Shown one piece after another: positions 1-6,433 of a stretch of 7,041 nt of DNA. A model generated the notes under the pieces. It made no database searches. It saw nothing but the letters and a program-made list of their open reading frames with translations, and had not been told where the DNA came from. This DNA comes from Alphaproteobacteria bacterium (GTDB lineage: Bacteria; Pseudomonadota; Alphaproteobacteria; Puniceispirillales; Marisalimonadaceae). The stretch covers positions 1-7,041 of the forward strand of contig JADHRC010000083.1 in the NCBI GenBank assembly GCA_016777645.1. Reading direction: 5' to 3'. A program made the position numbers and the translations under genes. Position 1 is the stretch's first letter, and the number at the start of each line of letters is the position of its first letter.

Positions 1-1
1 A

Positions 2-157
2 AAAGAATTGTTAGAGGGTAGAGAACTTTTATTATCCAATTCAAAATGTCCTTTATTTATTTTGCTTAAGGTAAACCAATCTAATCCACCACAATACTCA
101 AGAAATTGGAATGCCTCTCAGGAAAAAGATAAATTTAGAAAAAATTTATTAAAATAA
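2..157 (+). CDS. C-terminal fragment of a protein starting upstream, possibly a thiamine-diphosphate-dependent enzyme
   Basis: An open frame enters from the left edge and runs 51 codons to a TAA at 155-157. The other two forward frames stop almost at once, at 13 or 19 bases into the window. The visible peptide has a short beta-strand-like stretch (CPLFILLKV) followed by a Pro/Tyr/Arg segment (NPPQYSRNW) and a basic helix ending in KFRKNLLK. This pattern resembles the tail of thiamine-diphosphate-binding decarboxylases and related small subunits, where a GPxFhxhKV strand is followed by a Pro-rich loop and a final RFRxAL helix. The family call is from memory of such tails and is tentative. That this is the end of a real gene is more secure, because the reading stays open and protein-like up to the AT-rich intergenic region. 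No terminator hairpin of usual strength follows the stop. Confidence 0.5.
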   Translation, partial: KELLEGRELLLSNSKCPLFILLKVNQSNPPQYSRNWNASQEKDKFRKNLLK

Positions 158-160
158 AAA

Positions 161-189
161 TTGTATTTAATTTAAATACTAAATATGTT
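161..189 (+). promoter_or_regulatory. Candidate sigma-70-type promoter for the marR-emrAB string
   Basis: TTGTAT at 161-166 and TATGTT at 184-189 are separated by 17 bases, the optimal spacing. The -10 matches the consensus at 4 of 6 positions and the -35 at 3 of 6, so the match is weak, and AT-rich DNA gives such hits easily. Its appeal is positional: transcription would start near 196, inside the 26-bp dyad at 194-219, so a repressor bound there would block initiation. This is inference. Confidence 0.3.
163..179. repeat. Perfect 8-bp inverted repeat with 1-bp centre
   Basis: GTATTTAA at 163-170 and its exact reverse complement TTAAATAC at 172-179 flank a single T at 171. It lies in the 76-base gap upstream of the MarR-type gene and overlaps a possible -35 element at 161-166. 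It may be a second, weaker protein-binding site, but its AT-only core makes chance symmetry more likely than for the dyad at 194-219. As a hairpin it would have no workable loop, and no T-run follows it, so it does not look like a terminator. Confidence 0.4.
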
Positions 190-193
190 AAGT

Positions 194-219
194 AAATTAG
201 TTTACTAGGAAACTAATTT
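194..219. promoter_or_regulatory. 26-bp near-perfect palindrome, candidate MarR operator
   Basis: The arms AAATTAGTTT (194-203) and AAACTAATTT (210-219) are exact reverse complements. The 6-base spacer ACTAGG itself has a CTAG core, so 12 of 13 base pairs are symmetrical and only 204/209 breaks the dyad. MarR-family dimers bind palindromes of about 16-20 bp that often contain TTAG/CTAA half-sites, as here, and usually regulate the gene immediately downstream. The dyad ends 14 bases before the TTG start of a MarR-type gene and overlaps the likely transcription start. Autoregulation of the repressor together with the efflux genes is therefore the simplest reading. It is a poor terminator candidate: each arm has only one G-C pair. 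Confidence 0.65.
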
Positions 220-233
220 GCTTTGGATTTATT

Positions 234-668
234 TTGAAAGAAATTTTTGAAGAAAATATTGGGTTGCTTATTCATGATGTAGGACGTCTTTTAAGAGTTT
301 TATATGATCGTCAAATGGCTTCAATAGGGCTTACTAGATCACAATGGTGGTTACTGACTTATCTGTATTTCAAGGATGGGATTAATCAAAAAGATTTAGC
401 TTCCTTAATGGACATGGAAAAGGCTCCTTTAAGCAGACTTTTAGATCGCATGGAAATCAAAGGATGGATTTTAAGAAAAAACGAAACTAAAGATCGTCGT
501 ATTAAAAATATATATTTATCTGAAAGTGTAAAGCCTTTGATAGGTTCGATGAGAAAAAAAGCTGCTGAATATAGAGAGGATTCATTATCAGTTTTATCAG
601 ATGAAGAGTTAAATAGTTTAAGAAATTTACTGCAAACTTTAAAAACAGATTTGAGTTCTAAATTATAG
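234..668 (+). CDS. MarR-family transcriptional regulator of the EmrAB-type efflux operon
   Basis: This 144-residue protein has the normal length and architecture of the MarR family. An N-terminal dimerisation helix (about 5-30) is followed by a winged helix-turn-helix (about 35-95), with GLTRSQWWLLTYL leading in, the NQKDLASLM helix, the recognition helix around 61-75 (EKAPLSRLLDRME) and the wing with its conserved D87-R88-R89. A C-terminal helix (about 98-142) completes the dimer interface. Such proteins repress drug-efflux genes and let go of DNA when bound by phenolic or lipophilic ligands. The start is TTG at 234, because the frame has an upstream stop at 198-200, no other start codon lies between, and the next methionine would remove the dimerisation helix. 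Only a weak GGA at 225-227 serves as ribosome-binding site. The adaptor gene follows after 21 bases. The ligand cannot be told from sequence. Confidence 0.93.
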   Translation: MKEIFEENIGLLIHDVGRLLRVLYDRQMASIGLTRSQWWLLTYLYFKDGINQKDLASLMDMEKAPLSRLLDRMEIKGWILRKNETKDRRIKNIYLSESVKPLIGSMRKKAAEYREDSLSVLSDEELNSLRNLLQTLKTDLSSKL

Positions 669-689
669 ATAATAGAGGAATAAAAGAAA

Positions 690-1955
690 ATGCAAAATGA
701 ACTTATTGATAAGGAAAAGTTCGAGGATAATAATAAGTTGAAGAGATTTGTGTTATTAATTCTTTTACCCGCCTTAGTTATCTTAATGACTTTAGGATAC
801 TTTTATTCATTAGGAAGGTTTGTCAAAACTGATAATGCTTATGTAAAAGCTCCAATAGTCTCAGTTCAATCAGAATTGCCTGGAAGAGTTGAAAAAGTTT
901 TTGTAAAGGATAACCAAAAAGTACAAAAGGGCCAGAAACTTTTAAAAATTGAAACCGAGAAACTTCAACTTGATTTGATAGAACAAGAACAAAACCTTCT
1001 TAGTATAGTTAAAGAAATAGAAAATAGAAAGTCAAAGTATAATGAGGCGAAAGAAGAGATAAAATTAGCTAAAGAACAGATTGACTTTTATTTTTCAGAA
1101 ATAACGAGGATAAATGCACTGGTTAATATTGAGATTAAACTCGCCAAAGAAAAGGTCGAATATCAAAAATTAGAATTGGATAGAATTAAGAACTTAGTAA
1201 ATAAAAGAGTTGGACTAAAAAGTAAATTGGATGAGGCTGAGTATTTATATAAATCTGCAATAAATAATTTAAAATTTGTTACTTTAGATAATGAGTTAGA
1301 AGAGATAAAACATTCCTATCAATCCTCAAAAAAGAGGTTAAAAATTTTTGAAGATAAGGCAAGGTCAATTTTAACTACACTTAATGGTAATGAAAACATC
1401 AATCCTTATGATCATCCTCTCTATAAAAAACATTTAAGCCAATTGAATCAGATAAAATTTGATATTAAAAAATCAAATATTTTAGCAGAGCATGAGGGAA
1501 TAGTGGCCAAAATGAATATTGAGGTAGGAGAGTATATAAATTTAGGTAGAACACTGTTTGCAATAGTTGACGAGAAAAAAGCTTGGGTAGAAGCTAATTT
1601 AAAAGAGACAGAATTAACCCATGTAAAAGTAGGGCAGTCTGTAACTTTTGTTCCTGATACCTATCCCAATAATTCTTGGAGTGGAAAAGTTGAAAGCATT
1701 AGTCCTGCGACAGGTGCAGAGTTTTCTATTTTGCCTCCTCAAAACTCTTCAGGCAATTGGGTAAAAGTTGTACAAAGAGTTCCTGTAAGAATATCAATTG
1801 GTCAAGTGGTCAATAAAAATTTTGATGGACCTGAAATAAAAAAAGAGCTCAGAATGGGTATGTCCGTTTCAGTAACTATTGATACTGAACACGATCCAGA
1901 AGTTCCCTTTATTCTTAAACCTTTTGCTAATTTATTTAAATTTTTTGAGCATTAA
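690..1955 (+). CDS. emrA: EmrA-like HlyD-family periplasmic adaptor of a tripartite efflux pump
   Basis: This 421-residue membrane-fusion protein couples an inner-membrane antiporter to an outer-membrane channel. A short basic/acidic cytoplasmic tail precedes one transmembrane helix (about 19-40). The family signature TDNAYVKAP (47-55) opens the first lipoyl-like half (to about 95, with DNQKVQKGQKLLKIE). A long Lys/Glu-rich coiled-coil hairpin covers about 96-262. The second lipoyl half (ILAEHEGIVAKMNIEVGEYI, 264-283) leads to a beta-barrel region (about 297-395) with the EmrA-type stretch around SPATGAEFSILPPQNSSGNW. It is about 30 residues longer than E. coli EmrA, mainly through the coiled coil, which could reflect a different reach across the periplasm. 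AGAGGA at 674-679 is the ribosome-binding site. Its stop codon directly abuts the start of the pump gene. No TolC-like gene is present in this window. Confidence 0.93.
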   Translation: MQNELIDKEKFEDNNKLKRFVLLILLPALVILMTLGYFYSLGRFVKTDNAYVKAPIVSVQSELPGRVEKVFVKDNQKVQKGQKLLKIETEKLQLDLIEQEQNLLSIVKEIENRKSKYNEAKEEIKLAKEQIDFYFSEITRINALVNIEIKLAKEKVEYQKLELDRIKNLVNKRVGLKSKLDEAEYLYKSAINNLKFVTLDNELEEIKHSYQSSKKRLKIFEDKARSILTTLNGNENINPYDHPLYKKHLSQLNQIKFDIKKSNILAEHEGIVAKMNIEVGEYINLGRTLFAIVDEKKAWVEANLKETELTHVKVGQSVTFVPDTYPNNSWSGKVESISPATGAEFSILPPQNSSGNWVKVVQRVPVRISIGQVVNKNFDGPEIKKELRMGMSVSVTIDTEHDPEVPFILKPFANLFKFFEH

Positions 1956-3452
1956 TTGAAACCTTTAATATCTGAAAACAATCCCTCTTTTAAATGGTTT
2001 ATTCTAGCTACGGCTACTTTTGTTACCATGTTATATGCTATGAATGTTACTATAGCATCAATAGCATTGTCAGATATGCGAGGTGCTATGAGTGCAACTC
2101 AGGATCAAATTTCTTGGGTTGTAACTGGTAACATTGTTGCAACAGCAATTTTTACTCCTTTTGCTGGTTGGCTGTCTTCTAGAATACAAATTCGAAATAT
2201 ACTAATTTTTAGTGTTTTAGGATTTATTATATCTTCAATTTTTTGTGGTATGTCTGATTCCTTAGAAGAAATAGTTATAGCAAGAGTTGCACAAGGAGTT
2301 TTTGGTGCCCCTTTACCTCCTCTTTCGCAAACCTTAGTTCTTGCTGCATTTCCCAAAAGACAAATATCCCTTGCAATGGCAGTCTGGGGCATGGGCACCA
2401 TTTTAGGACCGGTTATTGCTCCTACTATTGGAGGCTATTTAGGTGAGCTTTTAAATTGGAGGTGGATTTTTTATACGCTAGTACCTTTTGGGTTTTGCGC
2501 ATTGCTGGCAGTTGTAACTACAGTTCCTAAAAGACCATTATCTGGAGGACTTAATTTGGATTGGATTGGTTTTCTAGCTTTAGCATTTAGTGTTGCAGCA
2601 TTACAAATAATGTTTGACAGGGGAGAAAGGAATAGTTGGTTTGAAAGTACTGAAACAATAATTGAGTGTGGTATTGCTATCATAGGTTTTTATATTTTTA
2701 TTACTCACAGTCTGACTACAAAAAAACCATTTATAAATTTAAGTATATTTAAAGATAGGAATTATTCAGTTGGATTAATTTTAATATTCTTTTTTGGAAT
2801 GTTGAATTTTGTGCCAATGGTAATTTTCCCGCCATTATTGCAAGAGTTACGTGGTTATCCTCAATCTGTTATAGGAATAATATTAGGTATGAGGGGTATA
2901 GGTACTTTTGTTGGTTTTGCTATCATAGCTTTTACTGGCAGGGTTGATCCGAGAATTATTATCTTTTTTGGCTTTGCCATTCAAGCTGTTTCAGGCTTGT
3001 ATATGTCTACTTTTGATATTAATATGACATTCGAAAATATTGCGTGGGCAAGTTTAGTTCAGGGGTTGGGTGTTGGATTAACTTGGCCACCAGTTAGTGT
3101 GATATGTTTTGCAACCTTATCGAATAAATTTCATGGTGAAGCAACCGCAATGTTTCACCTAGTAAGGAACATAGGTTCTAGTTTTTTTATTTCTGTTAGT
3201 GTTGCTGTAGTTCTTCATATGGGGCAGATTAATTTTGGAGAAATTGGTTCATTAGTTTCTATTTGGAACCAAGGTATCCAGTTTACTGATTTGATAAGCG
3301 ATCTCGACAACCTCAATATAGCTAAATTAACAAATGAATTAAATAGACAAAGTTTGATGGTTGGATATATAGATGCTTTCAAACTTTTCTCGTGGGTTGG
3401 ATTTTTTTCAATACCACTAATTTTTTTAATCAAAATTAAGAAAAGTAATTAA
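1956..3452 (+). CDS. emrB: EmrB-like DHA2 (14-TM) major facilitator multidrug/proton antiporter
   Basis: This 498-residue, strongly hydrophobic protein is the inner-membrane pump partner of the upstream adaptor. It shows the DHA2/EmrB features: ISWVVTGNIVATAI..PFAGWL in helix 2, a motif A-like loop GWLSSRIQIRN (71-81), motif B R110 with AQG, motif C from G146 to G160 (with GPVIAPTIGG), the following NWRWIFYTLVPFG, and DRGERNSWFES (221-231), typical of proteobacterial EmrB. The usual motif D1 Asp in helix 1 (LDxTI) appears as Asn30 (MNVTI). The start is TTG at 1956, directly after the adaptor's TAA with no intervening base. The frame has no earlier option, and the next Met would cut into helix 1. 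A weak GAG at 1947-1949 is the only Shine-Dalgarno, so translation is probably coupled to emrA. The transported compound is unknown. Confidence 0.93.
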   Translation: MKPLISENNPSFKWFILATATFVTMLYAMNVTIASIALSDMRGAMSATQDQISWVVTGNIVATAIFTPFAGWLSSRIQIRNILIFSVLGFIISSIFCGMSDSLEEIVIARVAQGVFGAPLPPLSQTLVLAAFPKRQISLAMAVWGMGTILGPVIAPTIGGYLGELLNWRWIFYTLVPFGFCALLAVVTTVPKRPLSGGLNLDWIGFLALAFSVAALQIMFDRGERNSWFESTETIIECGIAIIGFYIFITHSLTTKKPFINLSIFKDRNYSVGLILIFFFGMLNFVPMVIFPPLLQELRGYPQSVIGIILGMRGIGTFVGFAIIAFTGRVDPRIIIFFGFAIQAVSGLYMSTFDINMTFENIAWASLVQGLGVGLTWPPVSVICFATLSNKFHGEATAMFHLVRNIGSSFFISVSVAVVLHMGQINFGEIGSLVSIWNQGIQFTDLISDLDNLNIAKLTNELNRQSLMVGYIDAFKLFSWVGFFSIPLIFLIKIKKSN

Positions 3453-3458
3453 TTTGGT

Positions 3459-3475
3459 GGAGGACAGATTACTTG
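3459..3475 (+). promoter_or_regulatory. Strong ribosome-binding site that fixes a TTG start
   Basis: GGAGGA at 3459-3464 is the best Shine-Dalgarno in the window and sits 8 bases before TTG at 3473-3475. It supports TTG as the true start of the methyltransferase gene, since the reading from there begins immediately with the conserved N-terminal strand ITLIDGGMGQEL. Confidence 0.75.
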
Positions 3476-4363
3476 AATAAAAAAAATATAACGCTCATAG
3501 ATGGGGGTATGGGGCAAGAGTTAATTCATAGATCAAAGATCAAACCAGATTATCTTTGGTCAGCAAGAGTTTTAATAGATAATTATCAATTAGTTGTTGA
3601 TTTGCACAAAGATTTTATAAAATCTGGTGCCGAGGCTATTACCCTGAATTCATATACGATTACACCAGACCGTTTAAGAAGATTTAATTTAGAACATATT
3701 TTTAAATCTCTTCAAGAAACAGCTATTAAAGCAGCCAAGGAAGCTATCAATTCCTATTCGTGTGGTAAAATTTTGCTTATTGGTTCTTTACCACCTTTAG
3801 TTATGAGCTACAAAACTGAAGTTGGGCTTAGTAAGCAAGAGGCAAGTGACATATATAAAAAAATTGTTGAAATTCAGCAGTCACATGTTGACATATTATG
3901 TTGTGAAACTGTCAGCTCTATTCAAGAAGCTGAAATTGTTACTGATACAGCTCTCACTTCTGAAAAAGAAGTTTGGCTAAGTTTTTGTGTTAAAGAAGAA
4001 GATGGAACTTTTCTTAGATCTGGAGAGAGATTAGAGGATGCTCTCAATCAATTCAAAAACACCAAAGTTAAAACTTTTTTGGTTAATTGTGCCCCTCCTG
4101 AAGCTATTCATCAATCTATTGAAATAATGAAAAAATTTAATAAACCGTATGGTGGTTTGCCTAATGGTTTTAAGTCAGTGAATTTGTTAAATGATGGAAA
4201 CGATGTTTCTATTCTTGAAAAAAGAGATGACTTTAATATTAATAAATTTGTAAAGGATACGTTGAGCTTCATAGAAAATAATGTTTCAATAGTCGGTGGA
4301 TGTTGTGAAGTTGGGCCTAAATATATAGAGGCTTTAAAAAATGAAATAAAAAACAATTACTAA
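3473..4363 (+). CDS. Homocysteine S-methyltransferase family protein
   Basis: This 296-residue, probably cytoplasmic enzyme belongs to the zinc-dependent methyltransferases (MmuM, BHMT and MetH N-terminal type), which move a methyl group from S-methylmethionine, betaine or a similar donor to homocysteine to give methionine. The fold is a TIM barrel, and the landmarks are in order: LIDGGMGQEL (8-17) at the first strand, GAEAITLNSYTITPDRL (52-68), IGSLPP (103-108), the conserved Glu in CCET (E145), and the three zinc ligands Cys206 (LVNCAPPE) and Cys277-Cys278 (GGCCEVGP). All key residues are present and the length is normal for the short, MmuM-like forms. The donor cannot be decided from sequence. 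Its start is TTG with a strong ribosome-binding site. It follows the pump gene by 20 bases and precedes the ATPase by 21, so it is probably co-transcribed, though its link to efflux is unclear. Confidence 0.88.
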   Translation: MNKKNITLIDGGMGQELIHRSKIKPDYLWSARVLIDNYQLVVDLHKDFIKSGAEAITLNSYTITPDRLRRFNLEHIFKSLQETAIKAAKEAINSYSCGKILLIGSLPPLVMSYKTEVGLSKQEASDIYKKIVEIQQSHVDILCCETVSSIQEAEIVTDTALTSEKEVWLSFCVKEEDGTFLRSGERLEDALNQFKNTKVKTFLVNCAPPEAIHQSIEIMKKFNKPYGGLPNGFKSVNLLNDGNDVSILEKRDDFNINKFVKDTLSFIENNVSIVGGCCEVGPKYIEALKNEIKNNY

Positions 4364-4384
4364 TTACTAAGAAAGATTTTTTTT

Positions 4385-5224
4385 ATGAAATTCAAAGGAA
4401 CTAAAAATTATATATCAACTGATGACTTAAATGTAGCTGTGAATGCAGCGATCGCTCTTGAAAAACCACTTTTAATAAAAGGAGAGCCCGGCACGGGTAA
4501 AACGGAGCTTGCTAGACAGATATCATCAAGCATGGGTTTAGAAATCATTGAATGGAATATTAAATCGACTACTAAAGCTCAACAAGGTTTATACGAGTAT
4601 GATGCAGTAAGTAGATTAAGAGACAGCCAATTAGGGGATAAAAAAATTGAGAATATTGGTAATTATATAAAAAAAGGGAAAATTTGGAATTCATTTGAAT
4701 CCTCACAAAGATCAGTATTATTAATAGATGAAATAGATAAAGCAGACATAGAGTTTCCTAATGATCTCCTACAAGAATTAGATAGAATGGAATTTTATGT
4801 TTACGAAACTAACCAAGTTATTAAAGCTAACAAAAGACCAATTGTTATTATTACATCTAACAATGAAAAAGAGTTGCCGGAAGCTTTTCTAAGAAGATGC
4901 TTTTTTCATTATATTCAATTCCCAGATATTGATACTTTAAAAAAGATTGTTAATGTCCATTTCCCAAATATTAAAAAATTATTATTAGATAATGCTCTCA
5001 AAAGATTTTTTGAAATTAGAGATGTTCCCGGACTAAAAAAGAAACCATCTACCTCAGAAGCCTTGGATTGGATTAAATTACTATTATTAGAAGATATTAA
5101 TCCTTTAGACTTAAAAAGCGACAGTAAAGATTTATTACCGAAACTACATGGTGCTCTTATAAAAAATGAACAAGATATTCATTTGTTTGAAAGGTTAGCA
5201 TTCATGGCAAGAGGTAACAGATAA
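4385..5224 (+). CDS. MoxR-family AAA+ ATPase, CoxD type
   Basis: This 279-residue AAA+ protein lacks a transmembrane segment and is probably a cytoplasmic chaperone that uses ATP to remodel or load a metal cofactor into a client enzyme. Walker A is GEPGTGKT (33-40), Walker B is LLIDEIDKAD (112-121), the sensor 1 region is IITSNNEKELPEAFLRR (155-171) with Asn159/160, and the arginine finger lies at R170/R171. The stretches KSTTKAQQGLYEYDAVSRL (60-78) and FPNDLLQELDRMEFYVYE (124-141) are hallmarks of the CoxD-like branch. KKKPSTSEALDW (218-229) lies in the C-terminal lid. CoxD is known from the carbon monoxide dehydrogenase cluster, where it helps mature the copper-sulfur-molybdenum site. No such dehydrogenase gene is visible here. 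The VWA partner follows after four bases. The ribosome-binding site is a weak AAGAAAG at 4369-4375, followed by eight T. Confidence 0.92.
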   Translation: MKFKGTKNYISTDDLNVAVNAAIALEKPLLIKGEPGTGKTELARQISSSMGLEIIEWNIKSTTKAQQGLYEYDAVSRLRDSQLGDKKIENIGNYIKKGKIWNSFESSQRSVLLIDEIDKADIEFPNDLLQELDRMEFYVYETNQVIKANKRPIVIITSNNEKELPEAFLRRCFFHYIQFPDIDTLKKIVNVHFPNIKKLLLDNALKRFFEIRDVPGLKKKPSTSEALDWIKLLLLEDINPLDLKSDSKDLLPKLHGALIKNEQDIHLFERLAFMARGNR

Positions 5225-5228
5225 AAGG

Positions 5229-6416
5229 ATGTTTTTAGATTTTTTTTTTAAATTAAAGAACGCCAAAATTCCAATTTCTTTAAATGAATTTTTTATGTTT
5301 TTAGAGAGTATCAAGCTTGATTTTATAGAGTTTGATATAAATAAATTCTATTATTTAGCCCGTACATGTTTAGTTAAAGATGAAAGGTTAATTGACCGCT
5401 TTGATATTGTATTTGGCCAATACTTTAAAGGCATTGATAGCTTAAAATTAGATGATATCCTTGAGCAAATTAATGTTCCTAAAGAATGGCTCCAAAAAAT
5501 GTTAAATAAACATTTCACCCAAAAAGAAATGGATGAAATAAAGTCATTAGGTGGGTTTGAACAACTTATAAAAACCCTTGAACAAAGATTAAAAGAACAA
5601 GAAAAACGTCATCAAGGAGGAAGTAAATGGATTGGTACTTCAGGTAAGTCTCCTTTTGGTGCATATGGGTATAATCCTGAAGGAGTGAGAATTGGTCAAA
5701 TTGGAAGAGGACAAGGAAAAGCAGTAAAAGTATGGGACAAACGAGTATTTAGAGACTTTGATGATACTAGAGAGCTTGATACTAGGGGAATGCAAATAGC
5801 TTTAAAACGCCTTAGACAATGGGCAAGAACTGGTATTAATGAAGAGTTAGATATAGATGAAACGATTAATTATTCTGCTAAAAATGGATATTTGGATGTT
5901 AAAACGCGTAAAGAAAGAGAAAACTCAATAAAAATAATTCTTTTCCTGGATGTAGGTGGTTCAATGGATGATTATGTCATGCAAGTTGAAAACCTTTTTT
6001 CAGCTGCTAAAAATGTTTTCAAAAATTTAAATTTTTTCTATTTTCACAATTGCCTTTACGAGGGTGTTTGGAAAAATAATTCAAGGAGATGGAAAGAACA
6101 ATTTTCTACAACAGAAATATTTAGGACTTACGGAAAAGATTACAAATGTATCTTTGTAGGTGACGCAGCTATGAGCCCTTATGAAATACTAATAGAGGGT
6201 GGGGCTAACGAACATTATAATAAAGAAAGTGGCCAAGTATGGTTAGAAAGAGCTGTTACACATTGGCCCTCTAGTGTTTGGATTAATCCTACCATGTTTG
6301 AACATTGGAATTATTCACAATCTATAAATATAATTAAAAATATTTTTTCTAATAGGATGGTGCCTTTGACCATAAAAGGTATTGAAGAAGCAACAAAAAT
6401 TTTATCGAAAAATTAA
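5229..6416 (+). CDS. VWA-domain protein, CoxE-like partner of the MoxR ATPase
   Basis: This 395-residue protein has an N-terminal helical part (MFLDFFFKLK to about 125, including YYLARTCLVKDERLIDRFD at 41-59). A charged Gly-rich linker (about 126-170, with GTSGKSPFGAYGYNPEG) follows, and then a C-terminal von Willebrand A domain (about 234-390). The metal-ion site begins with D241-V-G-G-S245, where the first Ser of the usual DxSxS is Gly. A later acidic position is D312 (FVGDAAMSP). The segment FYFHNCLYEGVWKNN (270-284) is typical of this CoxE-like family. VWA proteins of this kind pair with MoxR ATPases and recruit the client. There is no signal peptide or membrane anchor. The ATG at 5229 matches the family N-terminus and no earlier start is open, but AAGG touches the start codon directly, so initiation probably depends on coupling to the ATPase gene four bases upstream. 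Confidence 0.9.
   Translation: MFLDFFFKLKNAKIPISLNEFFMFLESIKLDFIEFDINKFYYLARTCLVKDERLIDRFDIVFGQYFKGIDSLKLDDILEQINVPKEWLQKMLNKHFTQKEMDEIKSLGGFEQLIKTLEQRLKEQEKRHQGGSKWIGTSGKSPFGAYGYNPEGVRIGQIGRGQGKAVKVWDKRVFRDFDDTRELDTRGMQIALKRLRQWARTGINEELDIDETINYSAKNGYLDVKTRKERENSIKIILFLDVGGSMDDYVMQVENLFSAAKNVFKNLNFFYFHNCLYEGVWKNNSRRWKEQFSTTEIFRTYGKDYKCIFVGDAAMSPYEILIEGGANEHYNKESGQVWLERAVTHWPSSVWINPTMFEHWNYSQSINIIKNIFSNRMVPLTIKGIEEATKILSKN
5240..5249 (+). repeat. Run of ten T at codons 4-7 of the VWA gene
   Basis: Ten consecutive T begin with the last base of Asp4 and encode Phe5-Phe7. Homopolymers of this length are prone to slippage in replication, transcription and sequencing. A change of one base here would frameshift the gene within its first few codons. 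The Phe-rich start is normal for the family, so the run may be only a product of AT-driven codon choice. Confidence 0.9.
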
Positions 6417-6433
6417 TTAAGTAGATTTTATAA

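Noticed and set aside
194..219. Dyad as a Rho-independent terminator of the upstream gene
   Set aside because: Each arm has a single G-C pair, so the hairpin would be weak, and no proper T-tract follows. The operator reading fits better.
2105..2401. Reverse-strand open frame of 98 codons, with similar ones at 2471-2683 and 3215-3433
   Set aside because: All three lie entirely inside the well-supported EmrB-like gene, have no recognisable domain or ribosome-binding site, and are explained as antisense shadows.
4111..4356. Reverse-strand open frame of 81 codons
   Set aside because: It lies inside the methyltransferase gene opposite its zinc-ligand region, whose coding sense is clear. The reverse peptide has no recognisable features.
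4355..4368. Tandem AATTACT repeat across the methyltransferase stop codon
   Set aside because: Only two 7-base copies in AT-rich DNA. It is best explained as chance or a tiny duplication with no evident role.
4369..4384. T8 run before the MoxR-type gene as a terminator
   Set aside because: No G+C-rich stem precedes the T-run, and the run lies between the ribosome-binding site and the start codon.
4385..6416. Calling this a carbon monoxide dehydrogenase cluster
   Set aside because: Only CoxD/CoxE-like accessory proteins are present. No large, medium or small dehydrogenase subunit is seen, so the label would overreach.
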